Positions 1 through 9,126 of a DNA stretch of 64,000 nt are shown piece after piece. Position 1 is the stretch's first letter; the number at the start of each line of letters is the position of its first letter. This DNA is from Enterococcus phoeniculicola ATCC BAA-412 (lineage in GTDB: Bacteria; Bacillota; Bacilli; Lactobacillales; Enterococcaceae): NCBI RefSeq assembly GCF_000407505.1, contig NZ_ASWE01000002.1, positions 62,001 through 126,000 on the forward strand, written 5' to 3'. A model generated the notes under the pieces. The model made no database searches and was not told the origin of the DNA. It was given only the letters and a program-made list of their open reading frames with translations. A program made the translations under genes and the position numbers.

Positions 1-1
1 A

Positions 2-178
2 CTCGCTGAAATGGCCTTATCTTGGAATTTACGTCAAAAACAAATTGCCAGTGTACTGGTGGGGGCTAGTCGACTTACTCAACTGCAAGATAATGTTGCA
101 GCGTTGAAGAATACGCTATTTTCTTCTGACGAGTTAGCAGCAATAGACAACCTATTGAAGCAGACGAGAAAGGAGTAG
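2..178 (+). CDS. Aldo/keto reductase, C-terminal end (partial)
   Basis: The reading frame is open from the first bases and ends with TAG at 176-178; about 58 residues are visible. The stretch LAEMALSWNLRQ, then VLVGASR and QLQDNVAALKN, is the usual C-terminus of NADPH-dependent aldo/keto reductases, closest in pattern to the YghZ/Gpr group (L-glyceraldehyde-3-phosphate reductase type). The VxVGAS segment lies in the cofactor-binding part of the barrel. The alpha-galactosidase gene starts three bases after the stop and its ribosome binding site overlaps the end of this gene, so the two are very probably co-transcribed and coupled. The substrate cannot be judged from the fragment. Confidence 0.85.
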   Translation, partial: LAEMALSWNLRQKQIASVLVGASRLTQLQDNVAALKNTLFSSDELAAIDNLLKQTRKE

Positions 179-181
179 CCC

Positions 182-2383
182 ATGACGATGATTCAATTTG
201 ATAAAAAAACGCAAACATTTCATTTAAGTAATGAGACAATCAGCTATATTTTAGGAATTGAAGAAGGAAATACACTCGCACATCTTTATTTTGGAAAAAA
301 AATCACTCGTTACCATGGAAATTTTCGCTATCCGCGACTTGATCGCTCGTTTTCTCCTAATTTACCCAATGCAAGTGATCGCTCGTTTTCCTTGGATACC
401 GTACTTCAAGAGTATTCTGGATTTGGTGCAGGGGATTTTCGGTTACCTGCACACCAACTCCGTCAAAGTGATGGAACCATCGTAACCAATTTCCAAGTGA
501 AAACTCATAAAATCGTTGCTGGAAAGCCTCGATTAGAAGGGCTCCCAGCAACCTATACACAAGCAGTTGAGGAAGCACAAACGTTGATTGTAGTAGTAGA
601 GGATAGGTTTAGGGGCTTAGAAATTGAGCTATCCTACACTATTTTTGCCAATTATCCAGTGATTGCTCGAAATGCTCGTTTGATTAATCACGGGAAAGAA
701 AAGGTGATCATTGAAAAACTTGCCAGTATGGCAGTCGATTTTCCTGCGGAGGCCTTTGAGCTGATCCACTTGAATGGAACTTGGGCGAAAGAGCGAATGA
801 TTACCCGAGAGCCTCTCCAAACGGGGATAAAGGTGCTAGATAGTAAGAGAGGCTCTAGCAGTCATCAGCAAAATCCATTTGTTGCCTTGGCTAAGCCTCA
901 TACAACAGAAGAGACAGGAGAGGTTTATGGATTTTGTCTGGTATACAGCGGCAGTCACGAAACAATGATTGAAAAAGATCCTTATGACCAGCTTCGCTTG
1001 ACTATGGGTATCAACTCTTTTGATTTTCGATGGGTGCTAAATCCAACGGAACAGTTTCAAACACCGGAAGTAGTGATGAGCTTCTCTGATAAAGGATTAA
1101 ATGAGCTTTCTCATTCTTATCATGAGTTGTTCAATCAACAATTAGTTCGTGGGAGCTTTCAGAAAAAAGAACGTCCAGTATTAATTAATAACTGGGAAGC
1201 CACATACTTTGATTTTAATGAAGAAAAACTGTTGGCTATAGTTGATGAAGCAAAAGAAATAGGAATCGAGCTGTTTGTACTTGATGATGGCTGGTTTGGC
1301 AAACGAGAATCAGATAACACTTCATTGGGAGATTGGTATGAGAATACTGGAAAAGTAAAAATGGGCTTGAAAAATCTGTCAAAAGAAGTCCATGCAAGAG
1401 GGTTACAGTTTGGTATTTGGTTTGAACCAGAGATGATTTCTGAGGATAGTGAGCTTTATCGAGCGCATCCAGATTGGGCGTTGCAGATTCCAGGTCGAGG
1501 AAAATCACTTGGACGAAGTCAGTATGTGTTAGATTTTTCTAGGGAAGAAGTTCGGGCACATATTTATCAGCAAATGAAGGCCTTTTTTGATGAGGTTCCT
1601 GTTGATTATGTGAAATGGGATATGAATCGGAATATGACAGAGGTTTATTCTGAAAAACTGACTGCAGAAGAACAAGGAAGTACGGCACATCGCTATATGC
1701 TAGGGTTGTACGAATTTATGGAAAAGCTTACTGCTGAATATCCAGCTATTTTGTTTGAAAGTTGTTCAGGTGGAGGCGGTCGTTTTGATGCGGGAATGCT
1801 TTATTACATGCCGCAAACTTGGACAAGTGATAATACAGATGCAATCGCAAGACTAAAAATTCAATACGGTACGAGTCTTGTCTATCCCGTTTCTTCTATG
1901 GGCTCACATGTTTCAGCAATACCTAATCATCAGACTTCTAGAAATACCAGCTTGGAAATTCGAGGGAATGTAGCGATGTCTGGCGTATTTGGCTACGAGC
2001 TGGACTTAAGTACGTTGTCAGAAAAAGAGAAACTGCAGATGAAACAACAGGTTGCCTTCTATAAAAAACATCGCAGTCTAATTCAGTATGGAACATTCAC
2101 ACGCCTGTTGAGTCCATTTGAAGGCAATGAAACCGCATGGATGTTTATTTCTAAAGATAAAAAAGAAGCACTGGTCTTTTATTATCGAGTACTTGTGGAG
2201 GCTTCCCGTCCGCTTGAATGCTTGAAATTACAAGGGCTTGATGAAATGAAAATCTATTCGATGAATGCTGATGCGATGTTTGGAGGCGATGAGCTAATGA
2301 ATATCGGCTTTTACATTGATCCATCATTAAGTGGGGATTACGCCACACAGATGTTCCATCTAAAAGAAATTGAAGAACAATAA
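182..2383 (+). CDS. Alpha-galactosidase, glycoside hydrolase family 36
   Basis: Hydrolyses terminal alpha-1,6-galactosyl residues of melibiose, raffinose or stachyose; no signal peptide, so cytoplasmic. The protein is 733 residues, the normal length for bacterial GH36 enzymes (about 730). It has an N-terminal beta-sandwich (about 1-330), a TIM barrel opening with NWEATYFDFNEE and LFVLDDGWFG, and a short C-terminal beta domain. The nucleophile is Asp480 in KWDMNR and the acid/base Asp550 in WTSDNTDA, with SCSGGGGRFD between them; the numbering nearly matches Geobacillus AgaA. AGGAG lies six bases before the ATG. It follows an aldo/keto reductase gene by three bases. No sugar transporter or regulator lies beside it inside the window. 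A repeat element follows the stop. Confidence 0.95.
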   Translation: MTMIQFDKKTQTFHLSNETISYILGIEEGNTLAHLYFGKKITRYHGNFRYPRLDRSFSPNLPNASDRSFSLDTVLQEYSGFGAGDFRLPAHQLRQSDGTIVTNFQVKTHKIVAGKPRLEGLPATYTQAVEEAQTLIVVVEDRFRGLEIELSYTIFANYPVIARNARLINHGKEKVIIEKLASMAVDFPAEAFELIHLNGTWAKERMITREPLQTGIKVLDSKRGSSSHQQNPFVALAKPHTTEETGEVYGFCLVYSGSHETMIEKDPYDQLRLTMGINSFDFRWVLNPTEQFQTPEVVMSFSDKGLNELSHSYHELFNQQLVRGSFQKKERPVLINNWEATYFDFNEEKLLAIVDEAKEIGIELFVLDDGWFGKRESDNTSLGDWYENTGKVKMGLKNLSKEVHARGLQFGIWFEPEMISEDSELYRAHPDWALQIPGRGKSLGRSQYVLDFSREEVRAHIYQQMKAFFDEVPVDYVKWDMNRNMTEVYSEKLTAEEQGSTAHRYMLGLYEFMEKLTAEYPAILFESCSGGGGRFDAGMLYYMPQTWTSDNTDAIARLKIQYGTSLVYPVSSMGSHVSAIPNHQTSRNTSLEIRGNVAMSGVFGYELDLSTLSEKEKLQMKQQVAFYKKHRSLIQYGTFTRLLSPFEGNETAWMFISKDKKEALVFYYRVLVEASRPLECLKLQGLDEMKIYSMNADAMFGGDELMNIGFYIDPSLSGDYATQMFHLKEIEEQ

Positions 2384-2465
2384 AAAATTATGAACGTCAT
2401 ATGATTCCAAGTGAGAGGGAGTTGCGGGGATTTTAGGAAAAAAGATATAAAAAACGATCAATATG

Positions 2466-2665
2466 TGACTGAACAGAGAGGTGGGGACAGACGCGTTCAG
2501 CTCCGAGAAATAAGAAGGAATTCCCGAAGATTGTTCCTCAAATCTTTGGGGATTTTGGATTATTTTCGAAGGAGTTGCTTCTGTTCCCGCCGTTTATTAA
2601 GAGTTGAAGGCTTCGAAAATAAGTCGAACACTTCTGTCCTAATCTCTGTTTGTCAGACACACTGA
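2466..2665. repeat. Dispersed intergenic repeat, long form, with imperfect terminal inverted repeats
   Basis: Fills most of the gap between the alpha-galactosidase and the acyl ligase. The left end carries GGGGACAGACGCGTTCAGCT; the right end, read on the other strand, carries AGGACAGAAGTGTTCGACTT, so the element has imperfect inverted ends of roughly 40 bp. The middle (about 2514-2590: AGGAATTCCCGAAGA, then GTTCCTCAAAT) recurs in the repeat at 16456-16705 (AGGAATTCACGAAGA, then ATTCCTCAACT), and the end motif recurs at 11331-11400. The open frame inside it has no ribosome binding site or family resemblance and is not a gene. Multi-copy repeats of this type are common in enterococcal intergenic regions, often next to terminators. 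Confidence 0.7.
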
Positions 2666-2672
2666 CCGTTTT

Positions 2673-4199
2673 TTAACTTTCTTTTAATTCTTTTTCTATT
2701 TGTAATCGCTGAACCTTCATTGTTGCGGTATGAGGAATCTCCTCAAATTTACGAATGATAGGCTCATTTAGGCGTGGCAAATTATGCACTTGCTCCCACC
2801 AAGCTTCCCAGTTCATTTCATGAGTTGGAGAAACGGCAATAATTGGCTGCGGAGAGTTGTCTTTTCCTCGTACAATCACCACTTCTTCTAAAAATGGTAA
2901 TTGATCAAGAAGATAATCTTCAATAGCAAGTGTGCTGTTAATGGTGTCAATCAAGTCTACTTGACGGTCTTTAAGGAACAGATGACCGTGCTCGTCAATC
3001 ATTCCCCAATCACCGCTGTCCCACCATTCATCATAAACATTTTCAGTGAAGCGTGTATCTTCTTTATAGTAGGTCAACGCGCGTCCTTTTGAAAGAAAAT
3101 GAATATGACCATCTGTATTTTCAGGGAGAGGTTGCCCGTCAGCATCAGCAATTCGTGCTTTCGTTAGCTCTTCAAGACCCACACCCATATCACGTGCGTT
3201 AGAGTCTTTTAAGGAGTCCAGCGTGTGTGCCTTCAATATCATAGGACCACATTCACTTTGGCCATATACCTGTAAAAAGATTGGTTCAGGCTGTTTTGTC
3301 GCAGTTAAGAAAGTAGCCATTGTCTGATTATTGATTGCATCAAAGGTTGAATGGTAGTATCGAATACTTGAAAAGGCTTCTGGATAATCTCTTGCTACTT
3401 GTGTCCATTGAACAAAATTGTTTGGATGAGTTTCCAAAGCAATCGGTGGATACTGTTTTAGCATACGAACTAAATGTGCACGAGTTGCTTTTGCAAGAGG
3501 CATCATAGGAAATCCCATAGCCATCAAAGAAGAAATACCAATATTAAAACGTGAGTGGACAGGAGAGATATGAAAAGCAACCAGTTTTAACTCAGCAATC
3601 TTTGTGAAAATAGTCTTTTGCCATTTTGTACGCCAGCCCATTGAGTTGGCAGAGTGGCAGATCAGTTTTGGAATACCTGTTGTCCCTGATGTATGTGTCA
3701 TATACGCGATTTCGTCCAAATCTAAAGTGGCTTGGGCAACTGGCACAGCTGGCTGTAAAAGAAGGTCACGCACGGATAACTTTTTCTCAGGAGATAGGTT
3801 GCTAACAAGAGCCATTTTTTCTTCTGTTTCTTCATCGAACAGAATGTAAGGCTGTTCGAGACGATCAACAAATACTTCAATAGTTTCATAGGGCAAGTGA
3901 TAGGACACCATAACAGGAACTGCTGCTAAATAAGAAGCTGCAACTGCTAATAAATAGGTGTCAAATTTCGGACTTTTGTAAAGAACAATTTTATCACCAG
4001 CTTTTACGCCCATTTGTGCAAGTTGATACGCACGTTGTAAAATTTCTTGGTGACTAAGTTCATATGTTGTTTCGTAGCCAAGTGTTGGAAATGCAGGGAG
4101 TAACTGATCTAAAATAATAGGAGTATCTGGTGTTGCTAGAGCAGCGTCGCGATAGTTACTGTACAAGTTCAGTGGTTGATAAGTCAAATCTGAAAGCAT
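2673..4199 (-). CDS. AMP-forming acyl/aryl ligase (ANL superfamily)
   Basis: 508-residue AMP-binding enzyme that should activate a carboxylic acid with ATP to an acyl-adenylate, then usually transfer it to CoA. The P-loop is THTSGTTGIPK (about 168-178), the A5 motif is VYGQSECGP (about 311-319) and the A7 motif is WWDSGDWGMID (about 392-402), followed by LFLKDRQVDLID. A lysine in the C-terminal MKVQRLQIEKEL is placed like the catalytic A10 lysine. AAGGAT precedes the ATG. It diverges from an amidase followed by amino-acid ABC genes, so a plausible job is activating an acid released by the amidase; that is inference. No carrier-protein gene is nearby. The acid substrate is unknown. Confidence 0.85.
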   Translation of the reverse strand: MLSDLTYQPLNLYSNYRDAALATPDTPIILDQLLPAFPTLGYETTYELSHQEILQRAYQLAQMGVKAGDKIVLYKSPKFDTYLLAVAASYLAAVPVMVSYHLPYETIEVFVDRLEQPYILFDEETEEKMALVSNLSPEKKLSVRDLLLQPAVPVAQATLDLDEIAYMTHTSGTTGIPKLICHSANSMGWRTKWQKTIFTKIAELKLVAFHISPVHSRFNIGISSLMAMGFPMMPLAKATRAHLVRMLKQYPPIALETHPNNFVQWTQVARDYPEAFSSIRYYHSTFDAINNQTMATFLTATKQPEPIFLQVYGQSECGPMILKAHTLDSLKDSNARDMGVGLEELTKARIADADGQPLPENTDGHIHFLSKGRALTYYKEDTRFTENVYDEWWDSGDWGMIDEHGHLFLKDRQVDLIDTINSTLAIEDYLLDQLPFLEEVVIVRGKDNSPQPIIAVSPTHEMNWEAWWEQVHNLPRLNEPIIRKFEEIPHTATMKVQRLQIEKELKES

Positions 4200-4336
4200 T
4201 TTCGCACATCCTTTTCATCGTTTGTTCAATCATTTTCAAACCCGTCAATATAATACCATAAAGAAAAGAATAATCTCAATTTTATATGAAAAAAAGTGCA
4301 CAAGCAAAATAATCAATAAAAAATGAAGATAACCTG

Positions 4337-4342
4337 TATAAT
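4337..4342 (+). promoter_or_regulatory. -10 box of the amidase/ABC operon
   Basis: A perfect TATAAT lies 27 bases before the amidase start. The -35 region at the right distance (about 4314-4319) is poor, so an activator may be needed. Confidence 0.5.
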
Positions 4343-4368
4343 AATAACCACCTATATGAAAGGAGGCA

Positions 4369-5835
4369 ATGATTATCAAAGACGGATTGTACTACGCGAC
4401 GCAGTTTCAAACAATGAAAATGAGTGTGCCGGAATGGATAGACGAAAGAGACAGATGGTTTAAGCAAGTAAATCCTGAGATTAATGCATTTGTAGAGTGG
4501 CATCCTGAGGAAGCAAAAAAACAATACGAATCTAAAGGAGCAGCGACAGGTCCTTTTTTTGGTCTGCCTATCCCATTAAAAATGTTGGGACAAGACAAAA
4601 AAGGAATGAAATCAACATCGGGCTCTCGGCTGTTTCAAGAGAATCATGCGAACTTAACGGATAACTTTGTAAAGCATATAGAACGTGCAGGACTTATCCC
4701 ATTAGGAAAAACAAATGCACCTGAGTTTGGCTTCAAAAATGTTTCTGATCCAGTTATTTATGGACCGGCTAGAAATCCTTGGAATCTAGACTATTCACCT
4801 GGGGGTTCTAGTGGTGGTGCAGCGGCAGCAGTTGCAAGTGGACTGTTTCCTATTGCAGGAGCTAGTGACGGTGGTGGTTCTATACGTATTCCAGCCTCCT
4901 TTAGCGGACTCATTGGATTAAAACCAACACGTGGAAGTATGCCAGTAGGCCCAAATGGATGGAGAGGATGGCAGGGTGCCTCTATTGATTTTGCGCTAAC
5001 TGTATCTATGAGAGATACCCAAGCACTCTTTTATCATTTACGAGGGATTTCAAAAGCAGCACCTTACCAAGCGCCACAAGAAGAATGGCAACACCAAGCA
5101 CCAGCAAATAAAAAGAAATTAAAAATTGCATTCTTGACAGAATCACCAGTTGGTACACCTGTATCCCACTCCTCGGTTAAAGCAGTTCAAGAAGCAGTAA
5201 GTCTTCTAGAAGAAAAAGGACACGAAGTGACTCAGATTCCCTATCCAGTAAATGGTCGCCAGTTGATTGACAGCTATTATTTGATGAATGGAGCGGAAAC
5301 CGCAGCAATGTTTGAAGAAATTCAAAGAGGCTTGAAACGAACCCTAACAAAAGAAGATATGGAACCAATGACTTGGGGAATTTATCAATATGGTCGTCAA
5401 TTGCCTGCTAGTTACTATGTTCAGTCCTTACAGATCTGGGACGAAGCAGCCTATCAAATGGAGCAATTATTTGAACAATATGATTTATTTTTAACGCCTA
5501 CTGCAGCAGCAATTGCACCAAAAATCGATGAGGATTTGCAGAGTGATCAAATTCGTCTGGATTTAGCAAATGCAGAAGGTTTTTCTGTCAATAAATTAAG
5601 TGAATTAGTTTATGAGATGTTTGAAAAGAGCTTGGCGATTACGCCTTATACACAGCTGGCAAATTTGACAGGACAGCCTGCGATTAGTTTGCCAACGTAT
5701 GTTTCAAAAGAGGGGCTACCAATCGGAATTCAATTTATGGCATCAAAAGGAAGAGAAGACTTGTTATTTCAAGTAGGAAAGTTGTTTGAGCAAGAAAAGA
5801 AATTTAAATTACCAAGTACTTATCATAAATTATAG
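4369..5835 (+). CDS. Amidase-signature family hydrolase
   Basis: 488-residue cytoplasmic amidase with the Ser-cisSer-Lys triad: Lys71 in GLPIPLKML, Ser147/Ser148 in GGSSGG, and the nucleophile Ser171 in DGGGSIRIP. The family hydrolyses carboxamides or acyl-amino bonds. There is no GatB/GatC partner, so it is a stand-alone amidase and not GatA. AGGAGG lies only two bases before this ATG, unusually close; the next in-frame conventional start (TTG at 4387) is too far from it, so initiation at 4369, or at the ATT codon at 4372, is possible. A binding protein gene follows after nine bases, suggesting uptake of the amide substrate or export/import of its product. The substrate is not deducible. Confidence 0.88.
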   Translation: MIIKDGLYYATQFQTMKMSVPEWIDERDRWFKQVNPEINAFVEWHPEEAKKQYESKGAATGPFFGLPIPLKMLGQDKKGMKSTSGSRLFQENHANLTDNFVKHIERAGLIPLGKTNAPEFGFKNVSDPVIYGPARNPWNLDYSPGGSSGGAAAAVASGLFPIAGASDGGGSIRIPASFSGLIGLKPTRGSMPVGPNGWRGWQGASIDFALTVSMRDTQALFYHLRGISKAAPYQAPQEEWQHQAPANKKKLKIAFLTESPVGTPVSHSSVKAVQEAVSLLEEKGHEVTQIPYPVNGRQLIDSYYLMNGAETAAMFEEIQRGLKRTLTKEDMEPMTWGIYQYGRQLPASYYVQSLQIWDEAAYQMEQLFEQYDLFLTPTAAAIAPKIDEDLQSDQIRLDLANAEGFSVNKLSELVYEMFEKSLAITPYTQLANLTGQPAISLPTYVSKEGLPIGIQFMASKGREDLLFQVGKLFEQEKKFKLPSTYHKL

Positions 5836-5844
5836 GAGGAACAC

Positions 5845-6693
5845 ATGAAAAAGTTAGTAATGGGTTTTAGTGTGGTTGCTTTGACAGTTATTTTAGCGGC
5901 CTGTGGAGGGACAACAGACAACGCAAAGGAAACAAAAGATGAGAGCTGGACAAAAGTGGAAGAAGCAAAGAAATTAACAGTCGCAACTTCTGGTACACTA
6001 TTTCCATCTTCTTATTATAATGATAAAAATGAATTGACTGGATACGATGTAGATGTAATTAAAGAAGTTGCTAAGCGTTTGGATCTTGAAGTGGAATTTA
6101 AAGAATATAATGTGGATGGGCAAATTACTTCTGTGGATAAAGGCGAATCAGATTTAGGTGCGAATGATTTTGGCTTATCTGGAGATAGAGGGAAAAAATT
6201 CATGCTTTCTTCACCTATCAAGTATTCATTTGACAGTATGATTGTTCGAAAAAGTGATGATTCAGGAATTTCATCATTAGAAGATTTAAAAGGGAAGAAA
6301 GCTGCTGGAGAACCAAATACAAATTACATGAAGATAGCAGAAAAGTATGGTGCAGAACTTGTCACATATGATAATGCAACGAATGACCAATATCTAACTG
6401 ATGTTGCCAACGGTCGTACGGATGTTATTTTAAATGACTATTACCTACAAAAGATGTCTGTAGGTGCATTGCCGGATATTCCTGTAAAGATATTAGAGGA
6501 TGTCTATTTTAATGCAAACCACACAGGATTTTTAATGAAAAAAGAGAGTGTCGCATTAAGTAAAAAGATTAATGAGGTCTTAAATAAAATGCAAGAAGAT
6601 GGCACAATGGCTAAAATTTCTGAGACCTATTTTCAAACGGACGTTTCTGTTGAACCGAAAGAAAAGATTGAAGAAAGTGTTTCAGTAGAGTAA
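5845..6693 (+). CDS. Amino-acid ABC transporter substrate-binding lipoprotein
   Basis: 282 residues of the family-3 solute-binding fold (polar amino acids, amines). The signal peptide ends in ILAAC with the lipidated Cys at residue 20, so the mature protein is anchored outside the membrane. LTGYDVDVIKEVAKRL (about 64-79) and FDSMIVRKSD are typical of the two-lobe binding fold. AGGAGG precedes the ATG by about six bases. The permease ATG directly follows the TAA. The upstream amidase suggests that the ligand is an amidated or acylated amino compound. No ATPase gene is present in this operon. Confidence 0.92.
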   Translation: MKKLVMGFSVVALTVILAACGGTTDNAKETKDESWTKVEEAKKLTVATSGTLFPSSYYNDKNELTGYDVDVIKEVAKRLDLEVEFKEYNVDGQITSVDKGESDLGANDFGLSGDRGKKFMLSSPIKYSFDSMIVRKSDDSGISSLEDLKGKKAAGEPNTNYMKIAEKYGAELVTYDNATNDQYLTDVANGRTDVILNDYYLQKMSVGALPDIPVKILEDVYFNANHTGFLMKKESVALSKKINEVLNKMQEDGTMAKISETYFQTDVSVEPKEKIEESVSVE

Positions 6694-7374
6694 ATGTATA
6701 TACCAAAGATTGACTTTCAGTTGATGGTTGACTCTGTTCCATTTCTTCTTACTGGATTACCTTATACAATTGGCATTAGCTTAATTACGTTTGTGATGGG
6801 AAATGTCATCGGCATTTTGCTGACTGTCTTGGGAATGCTACCTTCAAGAATCATCAAAGGTGTGGTTCGTTTTTATATCTCATTTCTTCGAGGGGTACCG
6901 GGGCTGGTTTTATTATTTTTGTTGTATTTTGGTTTACCTTATCAGTTGAGCGCATTAACGGCTGCGTGTATCTGTTTTAGCTTAACCAGTAGTGCCTTTA
7001 TTGCTGAAATCTATCGCGGTTCGATTGCTGGAGTTGATGCAGGGCAATGGGACGCGGCTTATGCTTTGGGGCTTCCATTTAGCAAAGTGATGAGGAAAAT
7101 TATTCTTCCACAAGCTTTCCGAATTTCTGTTCCAGCGCTGGGAAATGTGGCGATGGATTTACTAAAAGGGACCTCGTTAGCCGCAATGATTACTATTCCA
7201 GATATTTTTCAAAAGGCAAAAATAGTAGGTGGGAGAACTTTTGATTACATGACAATGTATATTCTTGTTGCAATTATCTACTGGTTGCTTTGTGTAGCAA
7301 TCGGTTGGGGACAAACGCAGCTGGAAAAATACTATGCTAATCGTTATCAGGTAAAACCTGAGGCAAGACTATAA
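6694..7374 (+). CDS. Amino-acid ABC transporter permease
   Basis: 226-residue HisM/ArtM-type permease with about five membrane helices and the EAA loop at DAAYALGLPFSKVMRKIILPQAF. The ATG abuts the stop of the binding-protein gene with no clear ribosome binding site of its own, so translation is probably coupled. Transporters of this class need an ATPase dimer; none is encoded next door, so it presumably borrows one from elsewhere in the genome. A strong bidirectional terminator follows at once, so the operon ends here. Confidence 0.92.
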   Translation: MYIPKIDFQLMVDSVPFLLTGLPYTIGISLITFVMGNVIGILLTVLGMLPSRIIKGVVRFYISFLRGVPGLVLLFLLYFGLPYQLSALTAACICFSLTSSAFIAEIYRGSIAGVDAGQWDAAYALGLPFSKVMRKIILPQAFRISVPALGNVAMDLLKGTSLAAMITIPDIFQKAKIVGGRTFDYMTMYILVAIIYWLLCVAIGWGQTQLEKYYANRYQVKPEARL

Positions 7375-7419
7375 AAAGAAGTGGGTAGGCTGTTTTTTCA
7401 GCTTACTCACTTCTTTTTA
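7374..7419. terminator. Bidirectional intrinsic terminator
   Basis: AAAAAGAAGTG pairs with CACTTCTTTTT around a T-rich loop. It ends the amidase/ABC operon and can also serve proC on the other strand. Confidence 0.8.
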
Positions 7420-7486
7420 TTGGATTTTTTATGGCTGTAAAGAAAAGTATCTATTTTTAAGGCTGAGCATTTCTAGATATATTCTC

Positions 7487-8269
7487 TTATTCACTAATAA
7501 TCGCATCAATTCCACTAATTACTGCGTGACGAAATCCATTTTTTTCCAGCGCAGCAACCCCGCGAATGGTGGTTCCTCCTGGAGAAGTGACACCATCTTT
7601 TAATGCACCTGGATGTTTCCCTGATTCAAGAGCTAAACTAGCTGAGCCAATCAACATTTTTGCAATGACTTCATAGGAAAGGTCTCGTGGCATGCCGTGT
7701 AAAACTGCACCATCAGAGAGAGCTTCCATAAAAATGTCTACAAATGCTGGCCCACAGCCAGCGACGCTACTGATAATGTCAAGTCGTTCTTCAACTGTTT
7801 CAATGGTATCCCCCAAGTAGTGAAGGGCTTCTTTTATTGTGTCTTTTTGTGTGGCAGAGAGGACACTGGAATACGTAACGGCAGTCAATCCTTTTCCAAT
7901 TTGAACGGGCGTGTTTGGAATTGCATGGGCTAAAGGATAGTCTTTTCCCATCACTTCCTGCATTTCTGATAAAGAAATTCCTGCGGCAACAGAGATAATT
8001 GGCTGCCTTTTTTTGAAATTTTCTTCTTTCAGCGATTTTAAGATGGGTATTACGACAGGTGTCCCTACAGCTATGAAGAGTAAGTCGCAATCGGCAAATT
8101 CTGTTAGGTTATCTGTCAATTGAAAGTTCAATTGTTTTTGCAAATTCTTTGCAGTGGATGCCCGTCCTCCTTTTACAAGAATCTCTTGAGGCTGCAGCTT
8201 TCCAGAGTGAAGCCAACCTTCAATCATTGCGCCACCCATTTGACCTGCACCAAAAATTCCTATATTCAT
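7487..8269 (-). CDS. proC: Pyrroline-5-carboxylate reductase
   Basis: Catalyses the last step of proline synthesis, NAD(P)H-dependent reduction of 1-pyrroline-5-carboxylate. 260 residues, the usual length. The N-terminal Rossmann motif is GIFGAGQMGGAMIEGW (4-19). The C-terminal dimerisation domain includes SVAGCGPAFVDIFMEAL and a GVTSPGGTT segment, the family signature. GGAGG stands before the ATG. It is monocistronic here; proA and proB are not in the window. Confidence 0.95.
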   Translation of the reverse strand: MNIGIFGAGQMGGAMIEGWLHSGKLQPQEILVKGGRASTAKNLQKQLNFQLTDNLTEFADCDLLFIAVGTPVVIPILKSLKEENFKKRQPIISVAAGISLSEMQEVMGKDYPLAHAIPNTPVQIGKGLTAVTYSSVLSATQKDTIKEALHYLGDTIETVEERLDIISSVAGCGPAFVDIFMEALSDGAVLHGMPRDLSYEVIAKMLIGSASLALESGKHPGALKDGVTSPGGTTIRGVAALEKNGFRHAVISGIDAIISE

Positions 8270-8372
8270 CTTTTTCCTCCTCTATTTATGATAGATTAAT
8301 CATAACGAAAAAGGCGGTGTTTGAAAAGAAGAAAGGTTTTTGAACGTCCGAATGATGTTTCATTCATTTTAT

Positions 8373-8414
8373 TAAAAAAAGTCACCTCTAACAAACGACT
8401 TGATAGAGATGACT
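8373..8414 (-). terminator. Terminator of the MFS/DUF4811 operon
   Basis: Read on the minus strand, AGTCATCTCT pairs with AGAGGTGACT and a run of seven T follows. It lies just past the stop of the DUF4811 gene. Confidence 0.75.
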
Positions 8415-8421
8415 CAATTGG

Positions 8422-9126
8422 TTATTTATGAAGTGTATCTAAGAATTCTTTTATGGCTTGTTGTTGAAATTCCGCAGTGAAAGCTTGAACGGCCTCTTGC
8501 TGTTCTTTTTCTGAAAGAGTAGGGGAGGTTGTCAATAAAGCAGCTAGTTTTTCCTGTACGTACGCGGCAGCTTTTTTAGAGAGTTCTTCTTTATTCGCAT
8601 TCATGTACTCGCCAAGAGCTTTCGCTTCGTCTGCACTAAGGACTTGCCATGTATCAGGTAGAGAAAATGTATTCGACTGATTGGCATATTTATGGTCGTT
8701 ATCAGCTATTCCAAAAAGCAGCTGATAAAAATTACTTTCATAGACCCAATAAGTAGTTTCTTGAGTAAGACTGGCATCATCTTTCGATTGTACCACTTGG
8801 TTAGTCACCTGATCTGTTCCAGTTTTTTTGAGTTCTTCTGAATCACTGGTTCGATACAGATAAACCTTCTCTGCTCCATCCCCTAAAGGTTGATAGAGTA
8901 GGATAGGAAGCATTTCTTTATCTCCACTGGAAACTAGATCAATTTGTTTTTTCTCCACTGTTTTTTCCATCCCAAACTCATTGTGGTCATTTAAAACAAC
9001 AAAAATCCCTGAAACAATAAACACCACTGCAAACAAGCACATAAGCAGTTTATGAAACAGTGTCTTTCCAAAAACATTTAATCCTGCAAAGCCAAGTACA
9101 CCAATTACTAAACAGATAAGAATCAT
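8422..9126 (-). CDS. DUF4811 membrane protein, partner of the MFS efflux pump
   Basis: 234 residues. Two hydrophobic helices at the N-terminus (about 1-19 and 26-46) are followed by a long, charged, probably extracellular domain of about 185 residues. This matches the DUF4811 proteins that recur beside DHA2-family pumps in Lactobacillales; function unknown. The start overlaps the stop of the MFS gene by four bases (ATGA), so the two are translationally coupled and probably work together. The domain assignment is from memory of the family's architecture and context. Confidence 0.7.
   Translation of the reverse strand: MILICLVIGVLGFAGLNVFGKTLFHKLLMCLFAVVFIVSGIFVVLNDHNEFGMEKTVEKKQIDLVSSGDKEMLPILLYQPLGDGAEKVYLYRTSDSEELKKTGTDQVTNQVVQSKDDASLTQETTYWVYESNFYQLLFGIADNDHKYANQSNTFSLPDTWQVLSADEAKALGEYMNANKEELSKKAAAYVQEKLAALLTTSPTLSEKEQQEAVQAFTAEFQQQAIKEFLDTLHK

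Noticed and set aside
2411-2665. Open frame of 84 codons after the alpha-galactosidase
   Set aside because: It lies inside the dispersed repeat, has no ribosome binding site and no protein-like composition.
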